In this document: piece by piece, positions 37,080 to 47,000 of the stretch
Position numbering within the stretch: the stretch's first letter is position 1
Layout: each line of letters begins with the position of its first letter
Origin: Pelagophyceae sp. CCMP2097
Lineage: Eukaryota; Sar; Pelagophyceae
Assembly: GCA_026770575.1 (NCBI GenBank)
Contig: MU657202.1
Location: 53,949 to 117,948, forward strand
Length of the DNA stretch: 64,000 nt
Reading direction: 5' to 3'
Made by a program: the position numbers and the translations under genes
Notes under the pieces: model-generated
Told to the model about the DNA's origin: nothing
What the model saw: the letters and a program-made list of their open reading frames with translations, nothing else
Database searches by the model: none

Positions 37080-38323
37080 TTATTGGCCTTGGGCGTGGTG
37101 CTCGACGAGTCGGCGCAGGTCGGACCACTTGATATACCTGCGAGAAGCGTGCGCCTCCTTTGGGTCGCTTGGGTCGGGTGTCGCAAAAAGGAAGGAGGAC
37201 ACTGTCAGCGCACGACGACGTCGAGATCGATAGCGCGCGCGCGGCCGCCTTGACGACGCGCACGCCCCACTCGTCGGCGGCGGCGAGGTCGTGCTCTAAG
37301 GCCACCGCGATCGCGGGCCTGCCACGTCCGTTCTCGCGGGAAATCGTGGGTGTTCTCAAGGGGGCTGTGACGAGTGCCAGTCTGCTTTGCAAAACTCACG
37401 CAAAGGCGACGTCGCCCTTGGCCGCGCGCTGGAAGATTGCGCGCAGCGTCCGAGTCTTCTCGTCGTCGCGGCCGCCGTCACGCGCCCTCGTATCTTCCAA
37501 TGCGGCCGTCGGCTGGCGCTTCGGGCTGTGCTGGGGCGGCGACGCCCGCGGCCGCTGCGCGTTTGCGCGGCCGAGCGCCGAGGGCGGTTCCAGGGCGTCT
37601 AACGATTCCGCAGCGGACTCGGCCGTTGACTCCTCGTCGCTCGCAGACTCCGACGGCGAAGGACTCCGCTGCCGCGTGCGGCTCGGGGCGTCCGCCGAGG
37701 CGCGCGCCGCGCTGCGCCTTGCGGGGCGCGCGCCGTCGTCCGCCGCGCGGCCGCCGTCGGTCGGGTCGCGAAACGCGACGCTGGGCGTGCCGCCGTGCGA
37801 ACCGAGGCGCATGGCGCGCACGTGTTTCAGCCGCGCGGCCGTGTCCCTCGGCAGCGGCTCCGTCTTAAGGGAGGAAGTCGACGCGAACTCCATGGGCTCG
37901 AACGTCGGGAGCGATGCCTAAGACAAACGTCTTGAGGATTGCCGTCTTGACCTATTGGCGACAGGACGCACCGCGAAGGCGTCGCGCGTCGAGGCGCCCA
38001 TCGTCTCGGCCGGCGCAAAGGCCGTTGAATCGTCCCTCGGCTTGCGACCTGCGACGGGCGCGCGTCGACTGGACGAGCGTGCATCTGGCCACGCATATAA
38101 GAACCTCACTCTCCTTGTCGACGAGGCGGTGTGTGACGCTTCTGAGGTGCGCTAGGTAGGCGTCTCGACCCTCGCAGCCGTCGAGCTCTTTTAGCAAAAC
38201 GAGAGCCGCCTTGCGCTGCTGCGTCTTCCGCCGATCAGAGACGGCCGGGTCGCGACGCCGGGGCGAAGACGCCTCGGCGCCCATCGTCATCGCGTCGAGC
38301 GCCATGAGCAGCGTCGTCGACAT
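37080..38323 (-). CDS. Unknown 335-residue protein, 5 exons
   Basis: Model (minus strand): exons 38323-38110, 38048-37972, 37917-37400, 37354-37214, 37137-37080; introns of 61, 54, 45 and 76 nt; donors GTGAGG, GTGCGT, GTGAGT, GTGCGC. All phases agree and the sum is 1,008 nt. The start ATG at 38323 opens M-S-T-T-L-L-M-A-L-D. Exon 1 is helical and charged (V-L-L-K-E-L-D-G-C-E-G-R-D-A-Y). The middle (exon 3) is Ser/Arg/Ala-rich and looks disordered. The C-terminal part is compact, with E-N-G-R-G-R-P-A-I-A-V-A, A-D-E-W-G-V-R-V-V-K and a final Y-I-K-W-S-D-L-R-R-L-V-E-H-H. No family is recognised. The 45-nt intron has a weak acceptor (TTGAG); a CACAG 10 nt earlier breaks the frame. The gene is divergent from the membralin gene, with 131 bp between start codons. 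Confidence 0.6.
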
Positions 38324-38454
38324 TGCCTCGCCTCGTCGTCCGCTCGTCGCTTCGGCAAAACCAACGTTGCGGGAATTGCGGGTTTCTAATTTTAGCGAAA
38401 AGATCTCGAGACCCGAGAACCGATCCGCGGCCGAGCGGGCGCGCCTCCGCGCAA
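38324..38454. promoter_or_regulatory. 131-bp bidirectional promoter region
   Basis: This region lies between the ATG of the minus-strand gene (38323) and the ATG of the membralin gene (38455). It contains an AT-rich patch (gggtttctaattttagcgaaaagatc, about 38376-38405) in otherwise GC-rich DNA. No TATA consensus is clear on either strand. A shared promoter is inferred from spacing only. Confidence 0.5.
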
Positions 38455-40078
38455 ATGCCGGCGCAGCCGCACCACGCGTGGCTGGAGACGGTGTTCTTCC
38501 GGTGCCATTTGCGCGCGTCCGCGTGGCTGGTGCGCGTTGGGCCGCGGAAAAGGCGATTGTTAGAGATGACCCTCGCGGCCGTCGCCCTCGGCGGTCCCTC
38601 CCCCGCGTCCGCTCGGCTGACTCGCGAGCCGAAGGAGATGCAGAGGTTGTATCCGAAGGAGTCGATGCTTCTACGGGGTCTGCCGCGGGCCCCAGGAATG
38701 CGTCGCGCGTGTCCCAGCAAAAGCGTTCCACGTATCCCAGCAAAAGCTTGAGCCAGGCGCCGTCACGCTCCGAGGGCTGCACCGGCGGTACTGCGGCGCG
38801 CTGGCGTCCAACGGCGTCGCTGGCGCTTTTCAAGGCCAGGCGCTGAAACACGCCAGCGACGTGGTCAAGCTTGTCGTATTCGACGACGGTCCGACGCACG
38901 ACGGCAATGATCATCCCTCGTGCCTTGTCGGCGAGTGCGCAACGCGCCGAAACGACACGTACTGGTACTCGCGCGAAAAGGGCATGGTCAGTCCCTCTAG
39001 ACCGGCGATGTCTGATGGCGATTGTTTGAGAGAGCCACCGACTGTCGAGAATCATGATGTCGCCATTGTTTGAGAGAGCCAAGGCTTCCCGCCCGCACCG
39101 CGGCGCCGCAGGTCGAGCTGAGCGCGGCATCTCGTTTGTACGTTGGCGCGGCGGTGCACGACATCGAAGTCCGTCGGTCGGACCTCGGCGCCCCATACTG
39201 GGCTAAGGCCGCGGGGACCGACGGCATCGTCGTCAACGCCGCTCTGCAAGCTTTCGGCGCCGTCGGCACGTTGCGCGCCGATTCGTCGGGGTCCGAGTAC
39301 GACCTCGTCAAGGCGCACCGGCCGGGCGGGCGGTGGTGGGGCGTGCCCGTTGCAAAGGTGGCCTTGGTCGGCAAGGCGGCGTTCACAATCTCCTCCACGT
39401 CCGTCCTCGTTTCAGCAGTGCTCCGCGAGACGCAGGTCGGCCCTTGCGCGGCTTTTCGGGCCCGCAGCGCGGTTTAGGCGCGCATGCTCCGCTTCGGGTT
39501 TTTGATCAAAAGGCGAGTGTCCAATCGCGAGTCGTTCACGCAGGTCAGTCATCGTGTGTCGTGAGGGCCTCGAGCGACTGCGTCGTAGCTGGTGACGACG
39601 CACCTGCTGGACTCTGTCGCATTTGCGCCCGTGATGCTCGGCATGCTCTACTTCCTAGCCGACTTTTTCCAAGACCACCTCCTCGCTCTCCTCGTCCTGA
39701 CGCTCTTCTGGGCAATCGAGCTCTTCTCCGCCGTCGTGGTGCGGTGCAGGGCTACTGCGAGGCACCAGCCGCATTTAGTCATGCTCTACCTCCTCGGGCT
39801 CCACGTATACATCTTCGCGTGCAAGCCCGCGCCATCACCGGGTCCTCTCGAGAATGGGGCCTCGACTGCCCTCCCAGGAGACCGCATCGCACCGGGTCGT
39901 CTCGATCATGGGGCCTCAACTGCGCTTTGGTAGGTTTCCATTCGGCTTCCCGTACGTCGCCTTCCTCACAACCACGGCGGCCATCGCACACGCCCTCTTC
40001 TTCTTCTGGAGCCACTGCGAGCTGCCCGCGCTTCAATCCGGCGCCGTCTCCGCCGCCCAACCCAGGGAGCTCCGCTAG
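38455..40078 (+). CDS. Membralin-family (TMEM259-like) ER membrane protein
   Basis: Membralins are multi-pass ER membrane proteins linked to ER-associated degradation. The N-terminal block (ATG 38455; W-L-E-T-V-F-F-R-C-H-L, R-K-R-R-L-L-E-M-T-L-A-A) aligns with the family N terminus before TM1. The lumenal part has D-T-Y-W-Y-S-R-E-K-G-M-V-E-L-S, matching the family's D-E-Y-I-V-E-Y-S-L-E-Y-G segment. The C-terminal TM block ends F-P-F-G-F-P-Y-V-A-F-L and H-A-L-F-F-F-W-S-H-C-E-L-P-A-L, diagnostic of membralin. Well-supported exons are about 38696-38986, 39112-39435, 39589-39818 and 39934-40078 (stop TAG); introns of 125, 153 and 115 nt are phase-consistent (0, 0, 2). The join of exon 1 (38455 to about 38592) to exon 2 is unresolved; acceptors after 38695, 38717 or 38756 are possible. 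The protein is shorter than animal membralins and lacks their long tail. Confidence 0.82.
39021..39081 (+). repeat. 44-nt-spaced direct repeat inside membralin intron
   Basis: The 17-mer attgtttgagagagcca occurs at 39021-39037 and again at 39065-39081, both within intron 38987-39111. The flanks (gatggcg / gatgtcgcc) are also similar, so this looks like an imperfect tandem duplication of about 44 nt. Confidence 0.85.
39836..39923 (+). repeat. 54-nt-spaced direct repeat inside next membralin intron
   Basis: Segments 39836-39869 and 39890-39923 (34 nt each, 30 identical) begin caccgggtc and end actgc. They lie inside intron 39819-39933 and the second copy ends just before the acceptor. The sequence is unrelated to the repeat in the gene's preceding intron. 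Confidence 0.85.
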
Positions 40079-40222
40079 CCGGCAGCGCGTCTAGTCAAAG
40101 GGGTGCTTCACAAGGTGGCGGCGCGCGTCTCGTCAAAGGGGTGCGAACGGGTGTATTATACCGCCGTCATTCGCGGGGCACATGCGTGTTTAAGGGGGGT
40201 CACAATGTGTCGACAAGGGCGG
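40079..40222. other. Intergenic between convergent genes
   Basis: This 144-bp gap lies between the membralin stop and the stop of the minus-strand gene. It includes an imperfect direct repeat, gtcaaaggggtgc, at about 40094 and 40132. No gene is seen. Confidence 0.6.
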
Positions 40223-41147
40223 TCACCACCTCGGCGGCTTCTTCTCGGAACGCCACTGGGCGAGGAAAGCAAAGTCGTCTGGAATAATGCCGTCGTCCGC
40301 CTGCGCGTAGGGCCACTCGTCCTTCTTCGGCCAGTCTTCCTTTGGCGCCGGCGGCGGCGTCGCCTCGGGCGACGCGCGGCGTGGTTCGGGAGCGAGGCTG
40401 GGCCGGGCTTCTTGCGCCGCGCCCGTTTGTGAATTGACCCAGAAATCAACGCCGCACTGCGTCGTCCGATGCCTACATTCGCCGTCATCTCCCGTCGGCC
40501 GCGTCTGGCGGTCACTCGGCTGCCGCTCCCGGCGTCGTCGTCGTTTGTGACGGTCCGAGGTTGTCTCCACAAAAAGAAACCCTTGCGACGCGGCGCGTCG
40601 CCAGTCGTTGAGCTGGTGGGCCGGTTTCTGGGCCTCTCGGCGCTTGGCGATTTCGTCGAGATAGGAAACTTTCCGTTCCACGGACGCGTGCGTCGGCGCC
40701 GGCGGCGCTCGGTGCTCGGGCTGCCGCACGCGCCCCGCCTGCATGGCCTTGCGCGGCTGCACGCAAGGCCCGCCGTTGCGCAGCGACGCGGGCACCTCGT
40801 GGCGGGGACCGCAGTCGTCGTCGTACGGCGTGATGGGTCGCAGTTGGAGGCGGTGCCGCGCGACCTTGTCGCGATTGCAGTAAAAGGTCGGCGGCTTCAG
40901 AGCTGACCTACAGCGACAGTGACGCCTCTGCGGTCGCTGCGTCCCTCTGCCTCTCCCGAGCGACGATCGCCGCCTCTGCTGCCGTGGCCTCTGCGGTCGC
41001 CGCCTCCGCCGCCGCGGCCCCTGCCGCCAAGGCGGACGCCGCTTCCAACTCCGCGCAGCCGCGTCGGTACTGCCGGCGCATGGCCGTCATGGCTCGGTCG
41101 TCTCCGACGAGGTATTTGTTGCGCGATGCGTAAACGATCCCGCTCAT
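40223..41147 (-). CDS. Unknown protein, 2-exon model (about 253 residues)
   Basis: The C-terminal block (40907-40223) is clearly coding: T-F-Y-C-N-R-D-K-V-A-R-H-R-L, P-Y-D-D-D-C-G-P-R-H-E, K-V-S-Y-L-D-E-I-A-K-R-R-E-A and a tail ending D-D-F-A-F-L-A-Q-W-R-S-E-K-K-P-P-R-W. An upstream frame from ATG 41147 starts M-S-G-I-V-Y-A-S-R-N-K-Y-L-V but meets TAG at 40910-40908. A donor GTACCG at 41070 and that TAG used as acceptor give a phase-consistent 163-nt intron and a 762-nt CDS. The alternative is that the Ala/Glu-rich stretch between them is a real coiled coil and the gene has a frame break. No family is recognised. The protein is basic, with a low-complexity Arg-rich middle. It is convergent with the membralin gene. 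Confidence 0.5.
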
Positions 41148-41511
41148 CGAATGATCGATGACCGATCGACGGGCCACCGCGCCGTAAGCGCCGCCGGCGC
41201 AATTGCCGGGTCGCGGCAACGGACCGCCGCCGCGCGGGCGAGCTCCGCGCCGCACGGGGCGCTGCGCGGAATGCCACGTTTGGCGGGGGCCGTGGTTAAT
41301 TGGGACCGCGCCCCAGGGTTACGCTTGAAGTCCAGCGCTGTTGGGGGTCGTGATGGTGGTGTTGACCCTGTATTGAACTCTTCTTTAGCGAGAGACGAAG
41401 TCAGATCCTCGTTGGGGTCAAATGTACTTTAGGAAATACACATCACTAGGACGCCCGCGTGCCCTTGGGTTTTCCCGCCGACGACTGCGCGTTTGTCCCT
41501 TGTCTCCTCCC

Positions 41512-41577
41512 GGCTTCCGGCCTTCCGGCCTTCCGGCCTACCGGCCTTCCGGCCTTCCGGCCTTCCGGCCTTCGGGA
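41512..41577 (+). repeat. 8-bp satellite (ttccggcc) about 8 copies
   Basis: Tandem ttccggcc units run through the segment with one variant (taccggcc in the fourth position) and degenerate ends (ggcttccgg, ttcggg). The unit contains the palindrome ccgg. The array lies in non-coding DNA. Confidence 0.9.
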
Positions 41578-42019
41578 CGAGGTTTTCCGCAGAGAGCAAG
41601 GTCAACGTGTACTTGAAGCCTCAGGCGAAAAATTCAAAGGTTCAGTCCCGGGTCCGCGGGTCGGCTTGATCCTCCAACAGCAAGAGATGCTGTCGTCGAG
41701 GTTTACGGGAAGAAGAACGTTGCGTCCTCGTCAACGCACTTGCCTATTGGATTTGATGGGAAAGTCAGTTCCCCTTTGAGGAGTTGGGAACAAACAGTCA
41801 AATTTTAGGCGTGACCTAAACCAACGATCCTTCGTTGAACTTTAAAACCCACTCAAAAACGGACAAAAACTCTTTCTGTGTGCTTTCTGCGGGTTTGCGC
41901 TACAATTGTATGCGCTTCAAATTCGAATCATGAGGATGAATGAGACATCGTCGACCATGAAAGGGCATAGGGTCAGGGGTAGACGAGGCATCTCACGGTC
42001 GACAGGGCTCAAACCACCG

Positions 42020-42043
42020 AAAAGGCCCCGTTTGGGCCTTTTT
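42020..42043. repeat. Perfect-stem hairpin aaaaggccc/gggcctttt
   Basis: A 9-bp stem (42020-42028 with 42034-42042) encloses a 5-nt loop. It resembles an intrinsic-terminator stem, but the context is a eukaryotic intergenic region upstream of the ATP-grasp gene, so its role is unknown. Confidence 0.6.
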
Positions 42044-42226
42044 GAGAGGGCTGGCCGCTCAGGAAGTCGCCGACTTGGGGGGCTGCACCACGGCCGAGCG
42101 TTCCCTCGCCACACCCGCGAAGAACGAGCCGAACACAACGCTTTTCGCTTTCGGGACATCGCTAAAACTAAGGTGGTGTGTGTTTAAGACACCCGAAATC
42201 TTGTGCGGGGGCTCTCGGCGCGGCGC

Positions 42227-43895
42227 ATGCCCTTTGCCATGATGGCGTCGTCGCGCGTCAAGGGCAAGCCGGTGCCGCAGTACCGCATGCCGCTCAAAAG
42301 CGCGTTTTCCGGCATGGCCGCAGTGGGAGCCCTGCTCGTCGCGGCGTGTTCCTACGACCAAATCGTCGCGGAGAACTTTTTTGAAAGGCGCTCAAAGTTC
42401 ATCACGAGGCTCTGGCCGTCGGACGCGGTGAGCTCTCCGAAAATGGGGCCCTTGAGACCTTGCGAAATACGCCTTTGTCGTAGGCGAACGCGCAGACGGC
42501 GCGCGCGCTGCGCGCGTACGTCGCCTCGAAGCGCGCGCAAGTCGTATCGCAACGCGGCGGCTTCGCGCTCTGGGACTACTGGGACCTGCGGCAGAAGCTC
42601 CGGGACGCGGTCGTACCGAAACGTGCGAAGCGTGCCGTCTGCGCGCGCCTCGACGCGCTCACCTAGGCGGCTTCACGTGGGCCGACGTGGTCGTGCTGCG
42701 CATGGAGCTGTTCTCGGCCAAGCTGACGGCGACGGGGGACATGCGCTACAGGATCGAAAAGGACAAGCGCGTTTCAGCATCCAGGGATCGCGGAAGTACT
42801 CACGCTCTACCTAGGTGCGAGATGCTGCGCATGCTGGGCCAGCTCTCGCTGCCGCACCCGCGCGTGCGGTTTACGTGGGACGAGGATGCCTACGACGAGC
42901 AGAAGCTCAAGGCGTACTTGATGACTGCAGACTACCCTGCAATGTTGAAAGTCGGCCACATGCACCAGCAAAAGTCCACTCTCTTCCTGCCCGACGCGGA
43001 GAGCGTGCACAAGACGGCCGACGACCTGGTGGCCTGGACGACTTCGAAGATGAAGAGCAAGCTGCTAGACGGCAATAGCGTCTGGGCCCACGCGACGAAT
43101 CCGCTCTACGCCGAGCTCGAGCCGTGCCTTATTTTGCAAGACGTGGCCAACCCGGCCGCGTTCGTTTCCGGCGCCGGCGGGAATGATCTGAGGCCGCTGG
43201 AGATGATGGTCGAGGTCCTTTGGGGCGTGCCGCACAACGGCGTTTTGGTGACAGACGTCGCCGGCGCCATGCTCCTCGGCGAGCCGCAGCACGTCGACAC
43301 GATTGAATACTTGGTCAGGACAGACGGCTGGGTGGCGTACAAGTGGCCGAAGGTGGTGCGCACCGGCGGATGGCTGGCGAGCAAGTGGTACTTGAACCAA
43401 CATTCAGCGGTACGAACACATCGAAAGGACCAAGAAACCTGGTTCCGCGCCATCGACCCCGCTGTCGAAGATGGAAAGGGCATCGAAGAGACTTGTGCCG
43501 AGCTCTCTTCGCCCTTTGAGAGGCGCGCCTGCGGCTACGAGTACAGACGCGAGCAATCGCGCTTCTGGGCGAAATACGGCGATCTACCAAAGCACCTGGG
43601 CAAGGTCTGGGACACTTGCGCGCAGATGGGCCGCGGCGTCGGCGCCGACTACGTGCGGTGCGACGTGTTCATAGACACTCATTCTGGCCAAGTCCTCGTC
43701 AACGAAATCTCGCTCAGCTCGTACTGGGGCAACACGCTCTCCATCGCGTGGCAGCGCGACGCCGTCGACTTGTGGGCTGGCGGCTTCGGCCGGACCGAGA
43801 CGACGTGCGAGCCGGAAGCGACGTGTGGAGACGCCTTTTCGTCCATCTTCACCGGCGAGCTCCCCGCGCCCGGCTACGTCTACCACGCCCCGTGA
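42227..43895 (+). CDS. Putative TupA-like ATP-grasp protein, N-terminal membrane anchor
   Basis: Model: 42227-42427, 42484-42622, 42667-43895 (522 residues); introns of 56 and 44 nt with donors GTGAGC and GTGCGA, acceptors TAG, and agreeing phases. ATGs at 42239 and 42242 are alternative starts. A short hydrophobic segment near residues 29-42 (M-A-A-V-G-A-L-L-V-A-A-C) suggests a signal anchor. The strongest clue is the C-terminal A-D-Y-V-R-C-D-V-F-I followed by G-Q-V-L-V-N-E-I-S-L-S-S near residues 440-468. This is like the metal/ATP-binding R-x-D ... E-[IL]-[ST] strand pair of TupA-like ATP-grasp enzymes in polysaccharide or peptide ligation. An upstream K-V-G-H-M-H-Q-Q-K-S may correspond to the nucleotide lysine strand. 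The substrate is unknown. A further in-frame segment (about 42772-42816) bounded by CTACCTAG may be another intron, but phases do not support it. Confidence 0.55.
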
Positions 43896-44033
43896 ACCGC
43901 GCCGTGTGTATCTGAACTCGTAATAAGCACCACTCTCATGTCGTGCGACCGCGGCGACGGGAACAAAAATCCTCTTAGAAGCGACGGGGTCGCGGGTCAC
44001 AAGTTATATTCACAGTGAGCACATGCGCAAAAG
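43896..44033. other. Intergenic between convergent genes
   Basis: This 138-bp AT-richer gap lies between the ATP-grasp stop (+) and the stop of the giant disordered protein (-). It holds both 3' ends. No gene is seen. Confidence 0.6.
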
Positions 44034-47000
44034 TCAGGGCCGCCAGATGTTGGCGGGCACGGTCTGCACGGGGCTGCGCGAGAGCGGCGCGGGGCTGCGC
44101 ATCAAAGGCGCCGCGGTGGTCCGCCGCTGGCGCATGGGTGGCGACAGCGTCTGCGCCCGCTTTTGCGGGCGAGGTTTGGGTACGTTGAAAACAGCCCGCG
44201 CCTCGCGCGCCGCGTTCAAAGCGTCGGTCCACGCGTTGCCCGCCGCGTCGCGGGGCCCCGGCGACTCGGCCGTCTTCCTGGACCGCTCAGAGTCGCGCGC
44301 CGCAGGGGTCTGCTTAAAAAATGCAGCCGACCGGTGCCGCCGGTACGCCGCCGCGCCGATGTCGCCGTCGTCGTCCTCCTCCGCATGCTTCGGTGCCTAG
44401 GAAGGGAGCATGACTGGAGTGCATCACAGAAAGCATCGTGTCGATTCGTACACCAGAGCTTCGGGGAGGCTGCCCGTGGCGACTTGATCAAATCTTTTTA
44501 AAAAAAGCTTTGTGGGGCCCTTTAGAATAGGGCCCCCAGAGAACTTTATATAAAAAAAGAGGATGGAATCAAGTCGCCATGGGGCAGTCGGGGAGACTCC
44601 GTTCAACAACGCGGGACTCACATTCAGAGAGTCCAAGGACCGGCCCGACGTCGGCTGCTCCGTCTTCTGCTCGAGGAGGAAGGATTCGTCGGCGTCGTCT
44701 GCGAGCGAGGCGAGCATCCTCTCCTCAAACCGCGCCATGTCCGCGTCGTCGCCGCCGCCGCCGCCGGAAAAGAGCGGGCTGCCGAAGAGCGCCGCGAGGA
44801 GCGCCGAAGCGCCGTCGCCCGCGCCCGCGGTGCACGCGGCCGAAGAGTCGCCGGCCCCAGCCGCCAAAAGGCGCGCCGCCGCACCACCGCGCGTCGCAAT
44901 GCCGCGGGTCGCGGGAGCCGTGCGCGCCGCCGCCGCCTCGAGGCGCGCCGCCACCGCCTCGAGGCGCTCTGCCTCCTTGGCCTCTGCGAGCCGTTTTGCC
45001 TCGTCTGGATACAGCGCCACAAACAACTTGGCCGCGTCCGGGCAATGCGAGACTGGCGCGCCGATCCTCGCGCGCACCGCCGATCGCCCCGACGATGGCG
45101 CCCCGTCGTCTAAAAGCCGCTCCGCTTTCAGCGCAGCTTGGCTGTCGAAGAACTTTTTCTCCGCACACTTTGCGGCGTCGTCGTCGTCGAGCTTGCGCTC
45201 CGCTTTCAAAGCCGCCTCGCTGGCGTCGAACCTGCGCTGCTCCTCCTCGAGGATGAACCGCTGCTCTTCTGCGCGCGTCTTGGCCTCGGTCTTGACAGAC
45301 CACGATGTTCGGTCGCGAACCGCCCTCGCGTGCGCCGACAGCGGCGAGAGGGCGGCCCGCGGCGACGGCGTGTTCGGAGTCTTTCTTTGCCTTGGAGAGG
45401 CGCCCGTCTGTTCGTCCCACAAAGCTAAAGCGCGGTTGAACGACGATTGCCGCTCGGCTTTCGCACGGACCGCGGGATCCGCGATGGTTTCGGCCTCCAA
45501 ACGCGCCTCCTCCTTGGCCTTGTCAAACTTTTCCGCGCTCGCCGTCCGCGCTTCCAAACGGTCGCGCTCCGCAGACCCTGTCTTCGTCGCCACGTCGATC
45601 TCCGCGACCCACACTTCCGAAGCGCGATTGTCCGCGTCGCCGTCGATGGTCCGGTGGCGCCGGTTCGGCGAAGTTGGCGACCCGCCGTTGTCCGCGCGCC
45701 ACGCGCGCTCGTCGCGGATCCAGCTCGCCCGCTTCGAGGACGCGGGGCTGCCCTTTGCAGCGTCGGGAGTATACGCCGCATTTTCCACCGCCTTGTCGTA
45801 CGTCAGCGGCGCGCCGCTCCGCCAGCCCTCCGTCAGCGGCGAGCGGACGAAGCTCTCGGCCGACGCGCTCCACGGCGTCGACGGCGTGCCGGACGGCTCG
45901 TTTGACGCCGGCGCGATGTGGACCATTGTAGCTTCGTCGTCGTCGTCCGACGAATTCGAGGCGTCGCTGTCGTAATCGCGATAGTCGCAGGCGTCGCTGT
46001 CGCCGCAGCCGCCGTAGCTGTCGCCGCCGCCGTCGTCCACGGACTTTTCTTCCGGAGATACCATGGAGAGTGACCCAGCCGTACGCGGAGTGTTGAAGCG
46101 GATGCGCGGCGCCCTCGACTCCTGAAACGCAAAAGTATCGCCGTCGCTGTCGTCGGTGGCCGCATCATCGGCGTCGCGCGGCTGCGGCGGATCGACGGCG
46201 GCGGTCGAATCGCCCTCCTCTTCGGGGACTGCGGCCTCCGGGGACGCCGTCGCAGCTCGCGTCACGTCGAGCGGCGCAGCCGTCGGGAGGGGCTCTGGTC
46301 GTCGCTGGAACGTCACGCCGAGGCGTTTCGCGGCTGCGTCCGCCGCTGCCCGGAGCCCGGAACGCGCATCGACCAACAACGCCGGCGCGTCTGCCTCCTC
46401 CTCGTCGCCGACCAACGACGCCGGCGCGTCTGGCTCGTCGTCGTCCTCCTCCTCCTCGCATGTCGCGAGCGCTGACACGGGCACGTCGTCGTCGTCTTGC
46501 GCCAGCGCCGAGACGGGAACGCCCTCGTCGTAGTCTTCGTCGTCATCCTCGTCGAGGTCTTCGTGAACCTTCTCGGGGGACACGGCGCGCTCGCCAAAGC
46601 CGTCGAGCCACCTCGCGGGGGACACGGCGCGCTCGCCGCCGTCGTGCGTCGGCGCGTTGTGCAGAGGCGCACCGCCGCCCAGTGGGACGAAGACCGCGGC
46701 ACTCTCCGGGGGCACGGCCTCGTCGTCGTCGCTGTCGTCGTGCGCCAGCGACGAGACGGGCATGTCGTTTTCGTCGCGCGTCGCCGCAAGTGCCGAGACG
46801 GGCACGTCGTCATCGTCGTCTTGCGCCAGCGCTGACACTGGCAGGTCGTCGTCGTCGGAAAGCGTCGCGTCTCCGGACTCGTCGAGGTCTTGGTGGACCC
46901 TCTCGGGGGAGACGACGCGCTCGCCAAAGCCGTCGAGCCACCGAGGCGATTCCTGCCGAGGGGATTTTTGCGGCGGCGATTCGTGCCGAGGCGATTCGTA

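Larger units (their letters stand above)
41148..42226. other. 1.1-kb non-coding region with satellite and hairpin
   Basis: The region lies between divergent genes. Base composition is clearly lower in GC than neighbouring exons from about 41290 to 42170, with no coding-like frame on either strand. It contains the 8-bp satellite (41512-41577) and a hairpin (42020-42043). Apart from these and the two flanking promoters, nothing is recognised; degenerate transposon sequence cannot be excluded. Confidence 0.6.

Noticed and set aside
38400..39196. Long minus-strand open frame continuous with the unknown gene's first exon
   Set aside because: The opposite strand here encodes membralin segments recognisable by family motifs, so the minus frame is a shadow upstream of ATG 38323.
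42772..42816. Possible 45-nt intron in the ATP-grasp gene ending CTACCTAG
   Set aside because: No GT donor gives the phase needed for this acceptor, and the frame is open, so it was kept as exon.
44563..45975. 470-codon plus-strand frame over the 3' end of the disordered-protein gene
   Set aside because: Ser/Ala-rich antisense shadow of the charged helix region; no independent signal.
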